DNA of 64,000 nucleotides from Candidatus Pseudothioglobus singularis PS1 (GTDB taxonomy: Bacteria > Pseudomonadota > Gammaproteobacteria > PS1 > Pseudothioglobaceae), in NCBI RefSeq assembly GCF_001281385.1, contig NZ_CP006911.1, positions 868,001 through 932,000 of the forward strand, given 5' to 3'. Below, piece by piece: positions 1 to 7,830 of the stretch (positions are counted from its first letter, which is position 1; the number at the start of each line of letters is the position of its first letter). The notes beneath the pieces are model-generated. The model did not search any database, was not told the DNA's origin, and worked only from the letters and a program-made list of their open reading frames with translations. The position numbers and the translations under genes were made by a program.

Positions 1-2
1 AA

Positions 3-320
3 CAAGAGAAAAGAGTTCTTAAATTAACTCAAAACTCCTGTGAGCACATAAGTTGTAATCCACCCAAGGAGAAAGATGTTATCGTTTTTGATGATTATGT
101 TGGTCCAGGGTATGCAATGCCAACAGATGGAATGAGATATGCGCTATCTTTGATGGCAACGAAAGAGGCTATTTTGCTCGATCCAGTCTACACCGGAAAA
201 GCATTTGATGGGCTCATCAATTTAGTCAAAAAGAACTACTTCAACTCTTCAGACAGGGTGCTGTTTATTCATACTGGCGGGTCAGCTGCACTTCCGGCTT
301 TTGAGTGGGCTTTTAGCTAA
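3..320 (+). CDS. D-cysteine desulfhydrase / L-cysteate sulfo-lyase family protein, 3' part
   Basis: The frame is open from base 3, so this is the C-terminal 105 residues of a gene starting before the window; the ATG at 117 is internal. The DDYVGPGYAMPTDGM stretch and the C-terminal HTGGSAALPAF stretch are typical of the fold-type II PLP enzymes that include ACC deaminase, D-cysteine desulfhydrase and L-cysteate sulfo-lyase (CuyA). These release ammonia plus sulfide or sulfite from a sulfur amino acid. The PLP lysine lies upstream of the window, so substrate cannot be settled. It converges on proW with a 9-bp gap, so it is not in that operon. Confidence 0.75.
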   Translation, partial: QEKRVLKLTQNSCEHISCNPPKEKDVIVFDDYVGPGYAMPTDGMRYALSLMATKEAILLDPVYTGKAFDGLINLVKKNYFNSSDRVLFIHTGGSAALPAFEWAFS

Positions 321-329
321 ACCCATAGC

Positions 330-1826
330 TTAGTCCCTTTTTTTGCCTTGTATCACTCTGTCAAGGATTAGAGCGCAGAACAAGATTGCAATTCCAGCTA
401 GGATTCCTTGGCCAACATTGGCATATTGAAGGGCCTCTAAGACATCTTGGCCTAAGCCTTTTGCGCCAATAAGTGAGGCAACTACAACCATCGCAAGACT
501 CAGCATCACAGTTTGGTTAACACCTGCCAGTATTGTTGGCATCGCTAAAGGTAGATCAACCTTGGTCAATAGGTACCACTTCGAAGCGCCATAGGCTATA
601 GCGGCCTCCCTGATTGACTCAGGAACTCCTTTTAAGCCAAGGACGGTTAGTCTAACAACTGGGGTTCCACCAAAAATCATAGTAATAATAACTGCTGATA
701 CCTTTCCAGTGCCAAAAAAAGCGATCACAGGAATCATAAATACAAACGCTGGCATGGTCTGCATGAAATCCATAATGGGCCTAATAAAGGCATAGAATCT
801 CGGTCTTGTCGAGCAATAAATGCCCAAAGGTATGCCAATGGAAATGCTAAGAATTGCAGCAGTGCCAAGAAGAGCTAGAGTTGTCATCGCTTTAATCCAA
901 AACCCTAGTAATCCCATGTAAGCTAAAAATGAGAGTGAATATAGTGCTGCCCTTGGTCCTGCTGAAAGCCCTGTCATTAGAACGATCGCACTAATAACAA
1001 CAATCCAAGGTGTGGTTACAAAGAGCATTTCAAGAGAGTCAAGAACCGAGCGAATTCCGATAGTAATAGCACTAAAGAGGACATCTCCTTTAATTACAGC
1101 ATAGTCAAAGGTTCTTTCAACGCCATCGATTGATGCAAGTCTTATATCTGGGTGTGTTGGGAAGTCTGCAAACAGCTCTACAAGGTATGGGAAGCTGTAG
1201 TGTACTGAAGAGAAGACAATGATGATTAATGCAAAAGATATACTCAGTAGATAGTTCTTAAACTCCATTCCAGGGCTAATAAGCTTATTTGATAGCCATT
1301 CTGAGAATCGTCTTTCTAGAATTGAGTTTGCTAATACGCCTTGTATAAGTCTGATCAAGAGAAAAAGAATGATGCCACTGATGGCAATCCAAATCCCTGA
1401 CGCTTCAATATTTTGCGCCTCTTGAAGGTATCCCGCTATCGAGTCCTCTAAAGACTTAATAGTTCTTTTAAACATTTCAACTTTATCAGAGTTGCTTTCT
1501 ATGGCTGATTGAAGCTGTTTTTGTCTAAAGTCGATGGTCGACTGAATTTTATCAATCTTGGTATAGGCCTCTGCACTAATGTTTCCAAAAAAACCTCGAA
1601 TGATTTGGACAATAGCAAAGGTTTCAATAATTAGGAATGTCAGTGACCAATTCCATATGTTCCTTATGCCAAACCACATTGAGCCAAATAAGAAGGCAAA
1701 TAAATTGAACGATAATACAAACTTAGATGTATTGTTTATCTTTTCAAATTCGTGAATATAGTAATCAGGGCTTGTCTTTACAAAATCCTTGATTTGATCT
1801 GTATTGATATAGTTATCTTTACTCAT
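330..1826 (-). CDS. proW: ABC transporter permease, ProW/OpuAB family, with N-terminal extension
   Basis: Inner-membrane permease of a glycine betaine/proline/choline-type importer. The C-terminal 230 residues form the binding-protein-dependent transport domain, with the EAAxxYGAS-type coupling loop (REAAIAYGASKWYLLTKVDLP). At 498 residues it is much longer than E. coli ProW (about 354). The extra N-terminus has two hydrophobic segments (about residues 35-80), then a coiled-coil-like stretch (about 90-135), before the usual core. It overlaps the ATPase gene by 8 bp, indicating translational coupling. The family is clear; the substrate is inferred only from the family. Confidence 0.9.
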   Translation of the reverse strand: MSKDNYINTDQIKDFVKTSPDYYIHEFEKINNTSKFVLSFNLFAFLFGSMWFGIRNIWNWSLTFLIIETFAIVQIIRGFFGNISAEAYTKIDKIQSTIDFRQKQLQSAIESNSDKVEMFKRTIKSLEDSIAGYLQEAQNIEASGIWIAISGIILFLLIRLIQGVLANSILERRFSEWLSNKLISPGMEFKNYLLSISFALIIIVFSSVHYSFPYLVELFADFPTHPDIRLASIDGVERTFDYAVIKGDVLFSAITIGIRSVLDSLEMLFVTTPWIVVISAIVLMTGLSAGPRAALYSLSFLAYMGLLGFWIKAMTTLALLGTAAILSISIGIPLGIYCSTRPRFYAFIRPIMDFMQTMPAFVFMIPVIAFFGTGKVSAVIITMIFGGTPVVRLTVLGLKGVPESIREAAIAYGASKWYLLTKVDLPLAMPTILAGVNQTVMLSLAMVVVASLIGAKGLGQDVLEALQYANVGQGILAGIAILFCALILDRVIQGKKRD

Positions 1827-2883
1827 CTTGGCCCTCTACAATGGCGACCAGCAAGTCTTTTTGAGAGACAATACCTATTTCTTCATTGTTCGAATTATTG
1901 ATTATGATTGGCATGTCGCTTGAAACTGAAGTCTCAATCAGGCTACTTAAGTCATCATTTTCATTCATATTTAGAGCGCCCTTAGGAACTGCCCCGTATT
2001 CCTTTTTAAAGGCATCAACTGGCTTCATAATTGATTTAGCTTTTACGACTTCTAGTCTAGATATCCCTTTGACGAAATCAGCTACGTAATCATCCTCTGG
2101 ATTCATAACTATTTCTTCAGGGGTGCCAATCTGGATAACCATACCATCTCTCATGATTGCAATACGATGACCCACTTTAACGGCTTCATCTAGGTCATGA
2201 GTAATAAATACTGTCGTCTTCTTTAACTGTTTTGATAATTTTATAAATTCTTTTTGGAGTTGTCTCCTAATAAGAGGGTCCAGTGCACTAAAGGGCTCAT
2301 CCATTAGAAGTATCTCTGGATCAGCTGCTAATGCTCTTGCCAGTCCAACCCTTTGCTGCATTCCACCAGAGAGTTCATGGGCATACTTATTTCCCCATCC
2401 TTGCAACTCAACGATGTTTAATATTTCATTTGCTTTGCCATATCTCTTATTCTTGTTGACACCTCTAATCTCTAGGGGCATTGCAATATTGTCGATAACT
2501 GATCGATGAGGCATCAAGGCAAAGTTTTGAAAAACCATACCTATTTTTTTATTTCTAAAATCTTGAAGTTCTTGTTTTTCAAGAGCCATGACATCTTGGC
2601 CATCAATTAGTATTTGACCCATGGTAGGCTCTAATAATCGATTGATATGCCTTACAAGAGTAGATTTTCCACTTCCAGAAAGGCCCATTACGCAGAATAT
2701 CTCTCCTGGATTAATATTAAAGGATACATCTGACACGCCAATTACTGAGTTATATTCTTCTAAAGCAACTTGCTTTGAAATATGTTGTTTAGTAATTGCA
2801 TCTAATGCTTCTTTTGAGGTATTACCGAATATCTTAGAGATATTCTTAATTTCAATAAAGCTTCCTGAGTTTTGTTGAGGCAT
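1819..2883 (-). CDS. proV: ABC transporter ATP-binding protein, ProV/OpuAA family
   Basis: ATPase of the quaternary-amine importer, acting at the cytoplasmic face with ProW. Visible motifs are Walker A GLSGSGKST, signature LSGGMQQRV, Walker B ILLMDEPFSALD and the H-loop THD. The C-terminal 80 residues look like a shortened CBS region, which in OpuA/ProV proteins takes part in osmotic sensing. The usual ProV N-terminal region (IEIKNISKIFG through KQVALEEYNSVIGVSDV) is present. It lies between proX (65-bp gap holding a hairpin terminator) and proW (8-bp overlap). Confidence 0.93.
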   Translation of the reverse strand: MPQQNSGSFIEIKNISKIFGNTSKEALDAITKQHISKQVALEEYNSVIGVSDVSFNINPGEIFCVMGLSGSGKSTLVRHINRLLEPTMGQILIDGQDVMALEKQELQDFRNKKIGMVFQNFALMPHRSVIDNIAMPLEIRGVNKNKRYGKANEILNIVELQGWGNKYAHELSGGMQQRVGLARALAADPEILLMDEPFSALDPLIRRQLQKEFIKLSKQLKKTTVFITHDLDEAVKVGHRIAIMRDGMVIQIGTPEEIVMNPEDDYVADFVKGISRLEVVKAKSIMKPVDAFKKEYGAVPKGALNMNENDDLSSLIETSVSSDMPIIINNSNNEEIGIVSQKDLLVAIVEGQDE

Positions 2884-2900
2884 AACTTATAGAATTAATT

Positions 2901-2931
2901 AAAAAAAACCGGCGTATAAAACGCCGGTTTT
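2901..2931 (-). terminator. Intercistronic hairpin terminator between proX and proV
   Basis: A 10-bp perfect stem (2905-2914 with 2922-2931, core CCGGCG/CGCCGG) with a 7-base loop. Read on the minus strand it is followed by eight U residues (2908-2901). This is a textbook intrinsic terminator placed after the binding-protein gene and before the ATPase gene, so proX is probably made in excess of proVW through partial read-through. Confidence 0.85.
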
Positions 2932-2948
2932 AAGACGAACTAGCTAGA

Positions 2949-3911
2949 TTATAGACCTAACCAGCCATCAACTGTATCTTCATTTTGTGACATCCAGTCT
3001 CTTGCAACATCAGCTGGATCTCTTTTCATTACTGACACTTCATAAGCTAACCAAGAGACATCATCAGACGTTAGTTGGAAATTATTAAAGAACTCAACAA
3101 TTGCTGGTGACTTGCCTTCTAATGAAGTTCCCCAACCAATTTGAATATTCTTTAAAGCATCTTTAGAAGCTACATAAGAGTTTTTATACCAATCTGCATC
3201 TTCTTTAGGTTGAACCATTTTATATGCAGCTGGGTCATGAGTTGGCTCAGTAAGCATTACTACATCAGCCATTCCCCAAATAGCGTGTGGCTTATAGCAA
3301 TAGAATGCATAACCTTCACCCTTTTTAATTGAGTCTAGAACACGTGCATTTTTAACTGCTTCAGCAGCTCTAACTGGCTCAATACCTGCATCAAGAAGCT
3401 TATAGTCTCTAACCTTAACTTCGTTTACATTAGCAGAGGCCCAGCCATCAGCACCAATCCAAAATTCACCTTTACCATTACCGTCACTATCCATTGCAGC
3501 AACAACCTCAGGACGCCCTAAGTCAAAAATAGATGTAATATCCATTTCTGCAGCGAATGCCTGCGACACGCAATAACCTTGGTTTCCTTCGTAACTCTTA
3601 GAGCTTAATTTAAGAGTGCCCTTAGGAACTAGATCATTTGTATATGCTTGCTGGTTAGGTAACCAGACATCTGGATGAACTTCAATCTCACCCTTGCTTC
3701 TATCAATTGCTCCATAAATGGCAGTATTGTTGCCTGGGACCAGCTCAACTTCTCCACCCATTTTGTCAGTAATAACTGCAGATAAAAGGTTTGCAATAGC
3801 TGTTGCACCTGTCCAACCCGGATCGCCAATATTCACTTTTTCAGCGTATGTTGTCATAGAAGCAGACAACGCTACAACAGCTGCTATAGCTGTTTTCTTC
3901 ATCATTTTCAT
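2949..3911 (-). CDS. proX: Glycine betaine/choline-type substrate-binding protein
   Basis: Periplasmic receptor of the OpuAC/ProX family, 320 residues. The first 23 residues are a signal peptide (MKMMKKTAIAAVVAL then SMTTYA before EKVNIGD). No lipobox cysteine is seen, so it is probably soluble. The N-terminal GDPGWTGATA motif, a VHPDVWLPNQ stretch and a late Asp-Trp region match the quaternary-amine-binding family, whose ligands sit in a cage of aromatic residues. The upstream region has GAGGAG seven bases before ATG and a TATACT -10-like box. First gene of the proXVW operon. Confidence 0.9.
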   Translation of the reverse strand: MKMMKKTAIAAVVALSASMTTYAEKVNIGDPGWTGATAIANLLSAVITDKMGGEVELVPGNNTAIYGAIDRSKGEIEVHPDVWLPNQQAYTNDLVPKGTLKLSSKSYEGNQGYCVSQAFAAEMDITSIFDLGRPEVVAAMDSDGNGKGEFWIGADGWASANVNEVKVRDYKLLDAGIEPVRAAEAVKNARVLDSIKKGEGYAFYCYKPHAIWGMADVVMLTEPTHDPAAYKMVQPKEDADWYKNSYVASKDALKNIQIGWGTSLEGKSPAIVEFFNNFQLTSDDVSWLAYEVSVMKRDPADVARDWMSQNEDTVDGWLGL

Positions 3912-4062
3912 TATTTTCTCCTCAAATATTTAGATTTTTTTCAAACGATTTTGATATTAACTTTTTTGTTTGAAAAATTTAGTATACATCAATTAATATA
4001 TATCTTTTAAGCATATTTTCATATTATGAAAACTTATGTTTCATAATGAAACTAACTTGACC

Positions 4063-4812
4063 TTAAGAGAGGAACTCTTTAATAATTTTATTAACTAGCT
4101 CAGGTTTCTCCATATGAGAGTTGTGAGCGCAACCCTTTATAATTTCTAGCTTAGAGTTGTGAATGCCACGTTTAAGTATTTCTTGCTGATTCAAGTCATA
4201 TGAACGGTCCTTGTCCGACCATAGAATTAGTGTTGGTGATTGAATCTTATCTAGCTGCCCTCTCCCATCCCAAGAATCCCAAGCATCAAGGCTTGCCAAA
4301 GCTGCCTGAGTAGTGGCCTTAGCACCTTCATCCAAACACAATTGATAGCCGTCACCTAGTAAATAATCAACAAACCATGTCTTTGCGATATTTTCTCTAG
4401 TCTCTTTAATTCCCTTTTCTTTGATTTTGTTTCTGGATTCCTCGATCGTTTCAAATCGATTTGGCAAGACGCCAATTGAGCCAGTTCCAAAGCAGATCAA
4501 TTTTTTAACTCTCTCTGGGAATAATGCGGCCATCTCCTGAACTATCATTCCGCCCATAGAGTGACCCAATAGGTAAAAAGTTTCTACTCCTAATAAATCT
4601 AATAATTCGAAAACTTTGACTGCATTATCACGGATTGTTGAAGGTGCTCTCATAAATGCACTCTCTCCATAACCAGGGAGTGAAGGCATGATTAGCTCAA
4701 AGTGATCCTTTAGCTCTTCTTGAAACTTCCACATATCCTGACCACCTAAATAGCCATGAACTAATACTAATGGCTTACCCTTTCCAATTTTTTTATAAGA
4801 TAAAAGTTTCAT
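4063..4812 (-). CDS. Alpha/beta hydrolase
   Basis: 249-residue alpha/beta hydrolase fold protein. VLVHGYLGG near residue 17 is the oxyanion-hole strand, GHSMGG (about residue 84) is the nucleophile elbow with catalytic Ser, SDKD (about 198) carries the acid and CAHNSHMEKPE (about 228) carries the His. The catalytic triad is therefore complete. No signal peptide, so cytoplasmic. Substrate cannot be read from the sequence; relatives include meta-cleavage hydrolases and esterases. Stands alone with a 34-bp gap to the next minus-strand gene. Confidence 0.85.
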   Translation of the reverse strand: MKLLSYKKIGKGKPLVLVHGYLGGQDMWKFQEELKDHFELIMPSLPGYGESAFMRAPSTIRDNAVKVFELLDLLGVETFYLLGHSMGGMIVQEMAALFPERVKKLICFGTGSIGVLPNRFETIEESRNKIKEKGIKETRENIAKTWFVDYLLGDGYQLCLDEGAKATTQAALASLDAWDSWDGRGQLDKIQSPTLILWSDKDRSYDLNQQEILKRGIHNSKLEIIKGCAHNSHMEKPELVNKIIKEFLS

Positions 4813-4846
4813 GATTGAGAATGATAAAGTATTTAAAAGACTTTAA

Positions 4847-5224
4847 TTATAGTTGTGAAGTAATATTCCCATCTCCTGCAACAAAGTCGTATTGATCAAA
4901 ATCTTCTTTTACGACCCATTCGATTGCTTCGTGTTCAGAGAGTATCAATTCCCCTTGATTTATAGTGCAGACAAAGTAATGCAAGACAATGTCAATTTCG
5001 TCATCTTTATATTTTTCTTCAGCTATTTTGTTGTGAATAGTGATAGAGACATTGAGCTCTTCAAGAATTTCCCTAGACAGAGCCTCTTCAAAGGTTTCAG
5101 ACCCTTCAACCTTACCACCAGGGAACTCCCACATGAGACCCATATATTTGTCTCGATTTCTTTTAGCTATAAGGTAATGGTTGTTTTTTTTAATTATTGC
5201 AGCAACAACATGAGTAGCTTTCAT
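4847..5224 (-). CDS. Nudix hydrolase, MutT-like
   Basis: 125-residue single Nudix domain. The Nudix box is intact from GGKVEGSETFEEAL to REILEEL, with the catalytic REIxEE residues. The N-terminus (HVVAAIIKKNNHYLIAKR) and length match MutT-type 8-oxo-dGTP diphosphatases, which clear oxidised nucleotides from the pool. CTP pyrophosphohydrolase (NudG-like) is the main alternative. Cytoplasmic. It precedes the alpha/beta hydrolase gene on the same strand. Confidence 0.85.
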   Translation of the reverse strand: MKATHVVAAIIKKNNHYLIAKRNRDKYMGLMWEFPGGKVEGSETFEEALSREILEELNVSITIHNKIAEEKYKDDEIDIVLHYFVCTINQGELILSEHEAIEWVVKEDFDQYDFVAGDGNITSQL

Positions 5225-5261
5225 TGGAGCATCACATCATTAAATAATGATTCTAATTATA

Positions 5262-6041
5262 CTAGTTGGCACTAAATTTGATAATGAGTTTTTTTTTGAA
5301 ATCTGCTTGATTTTGAGGAAGTGGGAGCGGGGAAGATTTAAAAACCGCTCTTCTGATAGAGTTACCAAAGGCTTGCGATTTACTTTTTGCCGCTGAGGAG
5401 TCCTCAATACTGCCAACATCACACCCTAAAATTTTGACACCCTCTATTGCGCCGTTCATTGCTTGGTTTATTTGGACGTTACAACTCCAATTCGTATCGG
5501 CCTTATCGTACTTCCAAGAGGATTTTATTTTTGTAGTAATTGCTTTGACATAGGAAGAATTGCTATTAGTGACTTGAGTGGAATTTTTCATATTCAGAGC
5601 CTCTTTTCTTTGCCTTTCAAACTCTTCATTTCTTTTATTTAAAACCTCTATACGCTCTGCTTTTTCTTCTGAAGACAGCCTAGACATTTCACAAATGAAA
5701 CTCAATAAAACATCAAAGCCACTGTTAGGTGCGTAATATTCCCAGGCGCTCACTACTTCTTTCTCAACCCCTTCTCCTTCACCCATAGGAAAAGGAAATC
5801 TGGAGCGCTTATTGACTTTAAATCCCTTTAAGTTGCAATCGCCTTGTGCATAAGTCTTCTCACTTCCAGTGCTCCATGTGTCCATATACCACCAATAGAT
5901 AAAACCATCCTTCTCCTCTAACGTTTCAAAATCTATATACAAAGAAGCATTATTTCCTGGTAAGACATTTGTCCACTCAGAATGGGCACCAAGAGAGACG
6001 AAAAGAGAGATTAATAATAGTGATATTTTTTTCATGAGCAT
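5262..6041 (-). CDS. Secreted protein with TolA/TonB-like C-terminal domain
   Basis: 259 residues with a signal peptide (MKKISLLLISLFVS, cut near AHSEW). The N-terminal half (WTNVLPGN, SLYIDFETLEE, YWWYMDTWS) resembles the surface-adhesin-E-like family of periplasmic proteins. A charged helical stretch (about 120-150) follows. The last 85 residues (IKSSWKYDKAD, IRRAVFKSSPLP, KLIIKFSAN) match the TolA C-terminal fold seen in many proteobacterial hypothetical proteins. The same terminal domain ends the island gene at 16156-17817, so the gene belongs to the hotspot gene pool. Start may be 6041 or the second ATG at 6035. Confidence 0.7.
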   Translation of the reverse strand: MLMKKISLLLISLFVSLGAHSEWTNVLPGNNASLYIDFETLEEKDGFIYWWYMDTWSTGSEKTYAQGDCNLKGFKVNKRSRFPFPMGEGEGVEKEVVSAWEYYAPNSGFDVLLSFICEMSRLSSEEKAERIEVLNKRNEEFERQRKEALNMKNSTQVTNSNSSYVKAITTKIKSSWKYDKADTNWSCNVQINQAMNGAIEGVKILGCDVGSIEDSSAAKSKSQAFGNSIRRAVFKSSPLPLPQNQADFKKKLIIKFSAN

Positions 6042-6127
6042 ATTCTATTTAATGTGCATAAACAGAAGGTGAAGATTGTAAGTTGTTTAGATGTAGATTA
6101 TTTAAGCCTATTTTCAAAGTTTAAAAA

Positions 6128-6556
6128 TCAATTACACCAGCTTGATTTTTTACCACCACTGTATTTATAAGCTAATTCATTTTCAAGAAGTTCTTTTTCT
6201 AGGCTCATTCCATCTACTATTACATCAGCAACAATTCTAAAGTACTTGCCTCTATGAAGCTCCTGCAGTCTAATCTCTTTTGCATTCGCGAGTTTACTTC
6301 TGACGAAATCTCTCGCCTTGAGGGCTAAATCTCTCTCATATTGACACTTTCCTTGTATTTCAGGAGTATCTACACCCTTTAGCCGAATAGGTATGTTTTT
6401 GCCTACTAAAGGGGGCAGGGAGTCTATATTTACTCTAAAAGTATCTCCATCATAGACGCTGATCACTTTTGATACTGTTACTGTGCCATATACAGTGGCG
6501 GCTTGAACGATAAAAGCTCCAAGGCAAAGAGCAATAACTAGAAATATTTTTTTCAT
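6128..6556 (-). CDS. Secreted thermonuclease (SNase-like)
   Basis: 142-residue secreted nuclease starting at MKKIFLVIALCLGAF; the open frame extends upstream to 6709 only because it reads through the tRNA. SNase-fold residues are visible: VYDGDTFRV with metal-binding Asp, IRLKGVDTPE with catalytic Arg and Glu, and a later Arg in RGKYFRIVADV. The family cleaves DNA and RNA with calcium. The start codon is only 13 bp past the tRNA-Arg CCA end, with no clear ribosome binding site. Confidence 0.85.
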   Translation of the reverse strand: MKKIFLVIALCLGAFIVQAATVYGTVTVSKVISVYDGDTFRVNIDSLPPLVGKNIPIRLKGVDTPEIQGKCQYERDLALKARDFVRSKLANAKEIRLQELHRGKYFRIVADVIVDGMSLEKELLENELAYKYSGGKKSSWCN

Positions 6557-6568
6557 AATAATTTGATC

Positions 6569-6668
6569 TTGGTGCGCTCGAGGTGATTCGAACACCCGAC
6601 ATTCGGCTTCGGAGGCCGACACTCTATCCAGCTGAGCTACGAGCGCAATATTTAGTTGATACGCCGCA
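6569..6668. repeat. Left 100-bp direct repeat (att-type), contains tRNA-Arg
   Basis: Identical over 100 bases to 20205-20304. It covers the complete tRNA-Arg plus 22 bp of its 5' flank. Immediately beyond, the two copies still resemble each other (a one-base indel, then GTTCAGTG). The pair brackets the integrase and its cargo, as expected for attL/attR of a tRNA-targeting element. Confidence 0.9.
6570..6646 (-). tRNA. tRNA-Arg (CCG), left copy
   Basis: 77 nt including an encoded CCA end. The acceptor stem GCGCTCG pairs with CGAGCGC; the D arm (GCTCAGCTGGATAGAGT), the anticodon stem TCGGC/GCCGA with loop CTCCGAA giving anticodon CCG, and the T arm GGTTCGAATC-type loop (GTGTTCGAATCACC) are all present. 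Identical to the copy at 20206-20282, so both look functional. Confidence 0.93.
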
Positions 6669-6766
6669 AGTTCAGTGTTAGCAAGTGTTTCTCTCTTTTT
6701 AAATATCATATTTATATTTAATGCAAAACTGATTATAAGTAATATTAGTGCACTTTTTGACCTAAT

Positions 6767-6790
6767 TGCATTAAATTTGCACTAAATTTA
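6767..6790. repeat. Candidate arm-type integrase sites, left end
   Basis: Two tandem copies of an 11-base motif, TGCATTAAATT then TGCACTAAATT, about 100 bp inside the left repeat. The same tandem motif in the same orientation lies at 20116-20139, inside the right repeat. An inverted repeat TTTAGAC/GTCTAAA (6787-6793/6817-6823) with C-rich blocks between its arms follows directly. Confidence 0.45.
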
Positions 6791-6868
6791 GACCCCCGGG
6801 GACCCCCAAATAGACTGTCTAAATATTAATATTCACTCACTCACACATCAAACGAAATTTGGACTTTG

Positions 6869-6888
6869 GTTTCAGAATAAACTACAAT
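6869..6888 (+). promoter_or_regulatory. Shared promoter-like module
   Basis: A 20-bp block ending in the -10-like TACAAT (6883-6888), with TTGGAC 18 bases upstream (6859-6864). An exact inverted copy lies at 13889-13908, also just before a start codon. The -10-like box ends only 7 bases before the ATG at 6896, too close for a normal leader. Confidence 0.5.
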
Positions 6889-7261
6889 GTTTGTTATGGG
6901 ATTATTTAACAAATCTAAAGATGATAGTAATGCTTTTAAAAGGAAAGGAGAAGAAGCATACTACCACCAAGCACTAACTGAATTAGAATCAGGTAAAGTC
7001 AATAAAGGTGTTTACGCTAAAGCACTAGCTGAATCTTCGGGAGATGATGCTAAAACTCAATCGCTTTATCTTAAGTATAGAGTTCAATCGATTGCTGATG
7101 AAGGAGCAATAGAGGTTTTAAAACAGAAAGAGCGGGAAGAATATGAAGCAAGTCTTCCTCCAGAAGAAGATTGGTTGAGTAAATTTTTTAATATAATAGC
7201 GATGATAATTGGTGGGATAGGCGGGATATTTATAGTGTCTGCTATTTTGTCTTCATTATAG
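6887..7261 (+). CDS. Hypothetical protein with C-terminal membrane anchor
   Basis: Unrecognised protein of 124 residues, or 121 if the second ATG at 6896 is used, which the promoter spacing favours. The first 95 residues are charged, helical and soluble-looking (GEEAYYHQALTELESGK, then AKTQSLYLKYRVQSIADEG). The last 25 (FFNIIAMIIGGIGGIFIVSAIL) form one membrane helix, so the body probably sits in the cytoplasm attached to the inner membrane. It is the first gene inside the left island end, on the plus strand, 9 bp ahead of a small secreted-protein gene. Confidence 0.6.
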   Translation: MFVMGLFNKSKDDSNAFKRKGEEAYYHQALTELESGKVNKGVYAKALAESSGDDAKTQSLYLKYRVQSIADEGAIEVLKQKEREEYEASLPPEEDWLSKFFNIIAMIIGGIGGIFIVSAILSSL

Positions 7262-7270
7262 GTATGGTAT

Positions 7271-7666
7271 ATGAAAAAACTACTCCTACTGCTCTTCTCA
7301 CTGACACTTAGTTATAGTGCTCTTGCTGATAACATTGTGACAGGCACTTGTGTCGCTAATGTTCGTGAAGGTGGAATACAACTTCTTGGTGCCAGTAATA
7401 TTATTGAAGGTTCTGAGTTATTTTCTGTTTGTGAGGAGGGAGATATTTTGAATCTGAGTGGGTTTAGGTTTTATGACACACCAGAATATACAGATATTCT
7501 TGACGCTCTTGACTTCCCAGAATGGGAAAAAATTACAGAAAGAGAACTTAATAATAGTTCAGAAAAATTTAATCTATCACTTTATATGGCAAGATATTGT
7601 GACCTTAAAGAAACACACATTATAGGGAATGAAATCCTAGTTTGTAAATTAGTAGATAGAGATTAA
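7271..7666 (+). CDS. Small secreted hypothetical protein
   Basis: 131 residues with a clear signal peptide (MKKLLLLLFSLTLS, cut after SALA). Mature part of about 112 residues has five Cys, compatible with disulfides in the periplasm. No family recognised. The start ATGAAAAAACTACT is shared nearly letter for letter with several other cargo genes in the island. Follows the membrane-anchored gene by 9 bp, likely one transcript. Confidence 0.6.
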   Translation: MKKLLLLLFSLTLSYSALADNIVTGTCVANVREGGIQLLGASNIIEGSELFSVCEEGDILNLSGFRFYDTPEYTDILDALDFPEWEKITERELNNSSEKFNLSLYMARYCDLKETHIIGNEILVCKLVDRD

Positions 7667-7671
7667 TCATT

Positions 7672-7746
7672 ATGAAAAAAATACTATTAACTTTAAAAAA
7701 ATTCATTGACAACATTAGAAGTACAATTAACTCTTTTGAGAGATAG
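7672..7746 (+). CDS. Short ORF, possible decayed gene start
   Basis: 24-codon ORF beginning MKKILLTLKKF, five bases after the previous stop. It looks like the beginning of a signal peptide that loses hydrophobicity after six residues and stops. It may be a real peptide, but a truncated cargo-gene head is more likely, as also seen at 15943-15966. Confidence 0.25.
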   Translation: MKKILLTLKKFIDNIRSTINSFER

Positions 7747-7773
7747 AATTTCTTAAAACGAGTTGACCCCCTA

Positions 7774-7801
7774 TAGGTTTCTTGGGTCTCCCAAAGACCT
7801 A
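7774..7801. terminator. Hairpin between convergent genes
   Basis: Imperfect stem TAGGT..CTTGGG against CCCAAAG.ACCTA around a TCT loop, placed between the plus-strand genes ending at 7746 and the minus-strand gene ending at 7831. Probably terminates one or both; there is no strong T tract. Confidence 0.4.
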
Positions 7802-7830
7802 AAGAGCTAAGGACTTAAGATATATCCTTA

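Noticed and set aside
1886-2089. Antisense ORFs within proV, proX, aroA, ETF-QO and other long genes
   Set aside because: These are frame shadows of well-supported genes, without ribosome binding sites or recognisable domains.
330-2883. Common operon of the sulfo-lyase-like gene with proXVW for cysteate import
   Set aside because: The genes converge with a 9-bp gap, so they are not co-transcribed; a functional link cannot be claimed from position.
6557-6709. N-terminal extension of the thermonuclease frame up to 6709
   Set aside because: The extra residues are a translation of the tRNA-Arg gene; the internal ATG at 6556 starts a normal signal peptide.
6767-6823. Replication origin with iterons for the polymerase-like gene
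   Set aside because: Only two short repeats and one inverted repeat; the matching copy at the other island end fits integrase arm sites better.
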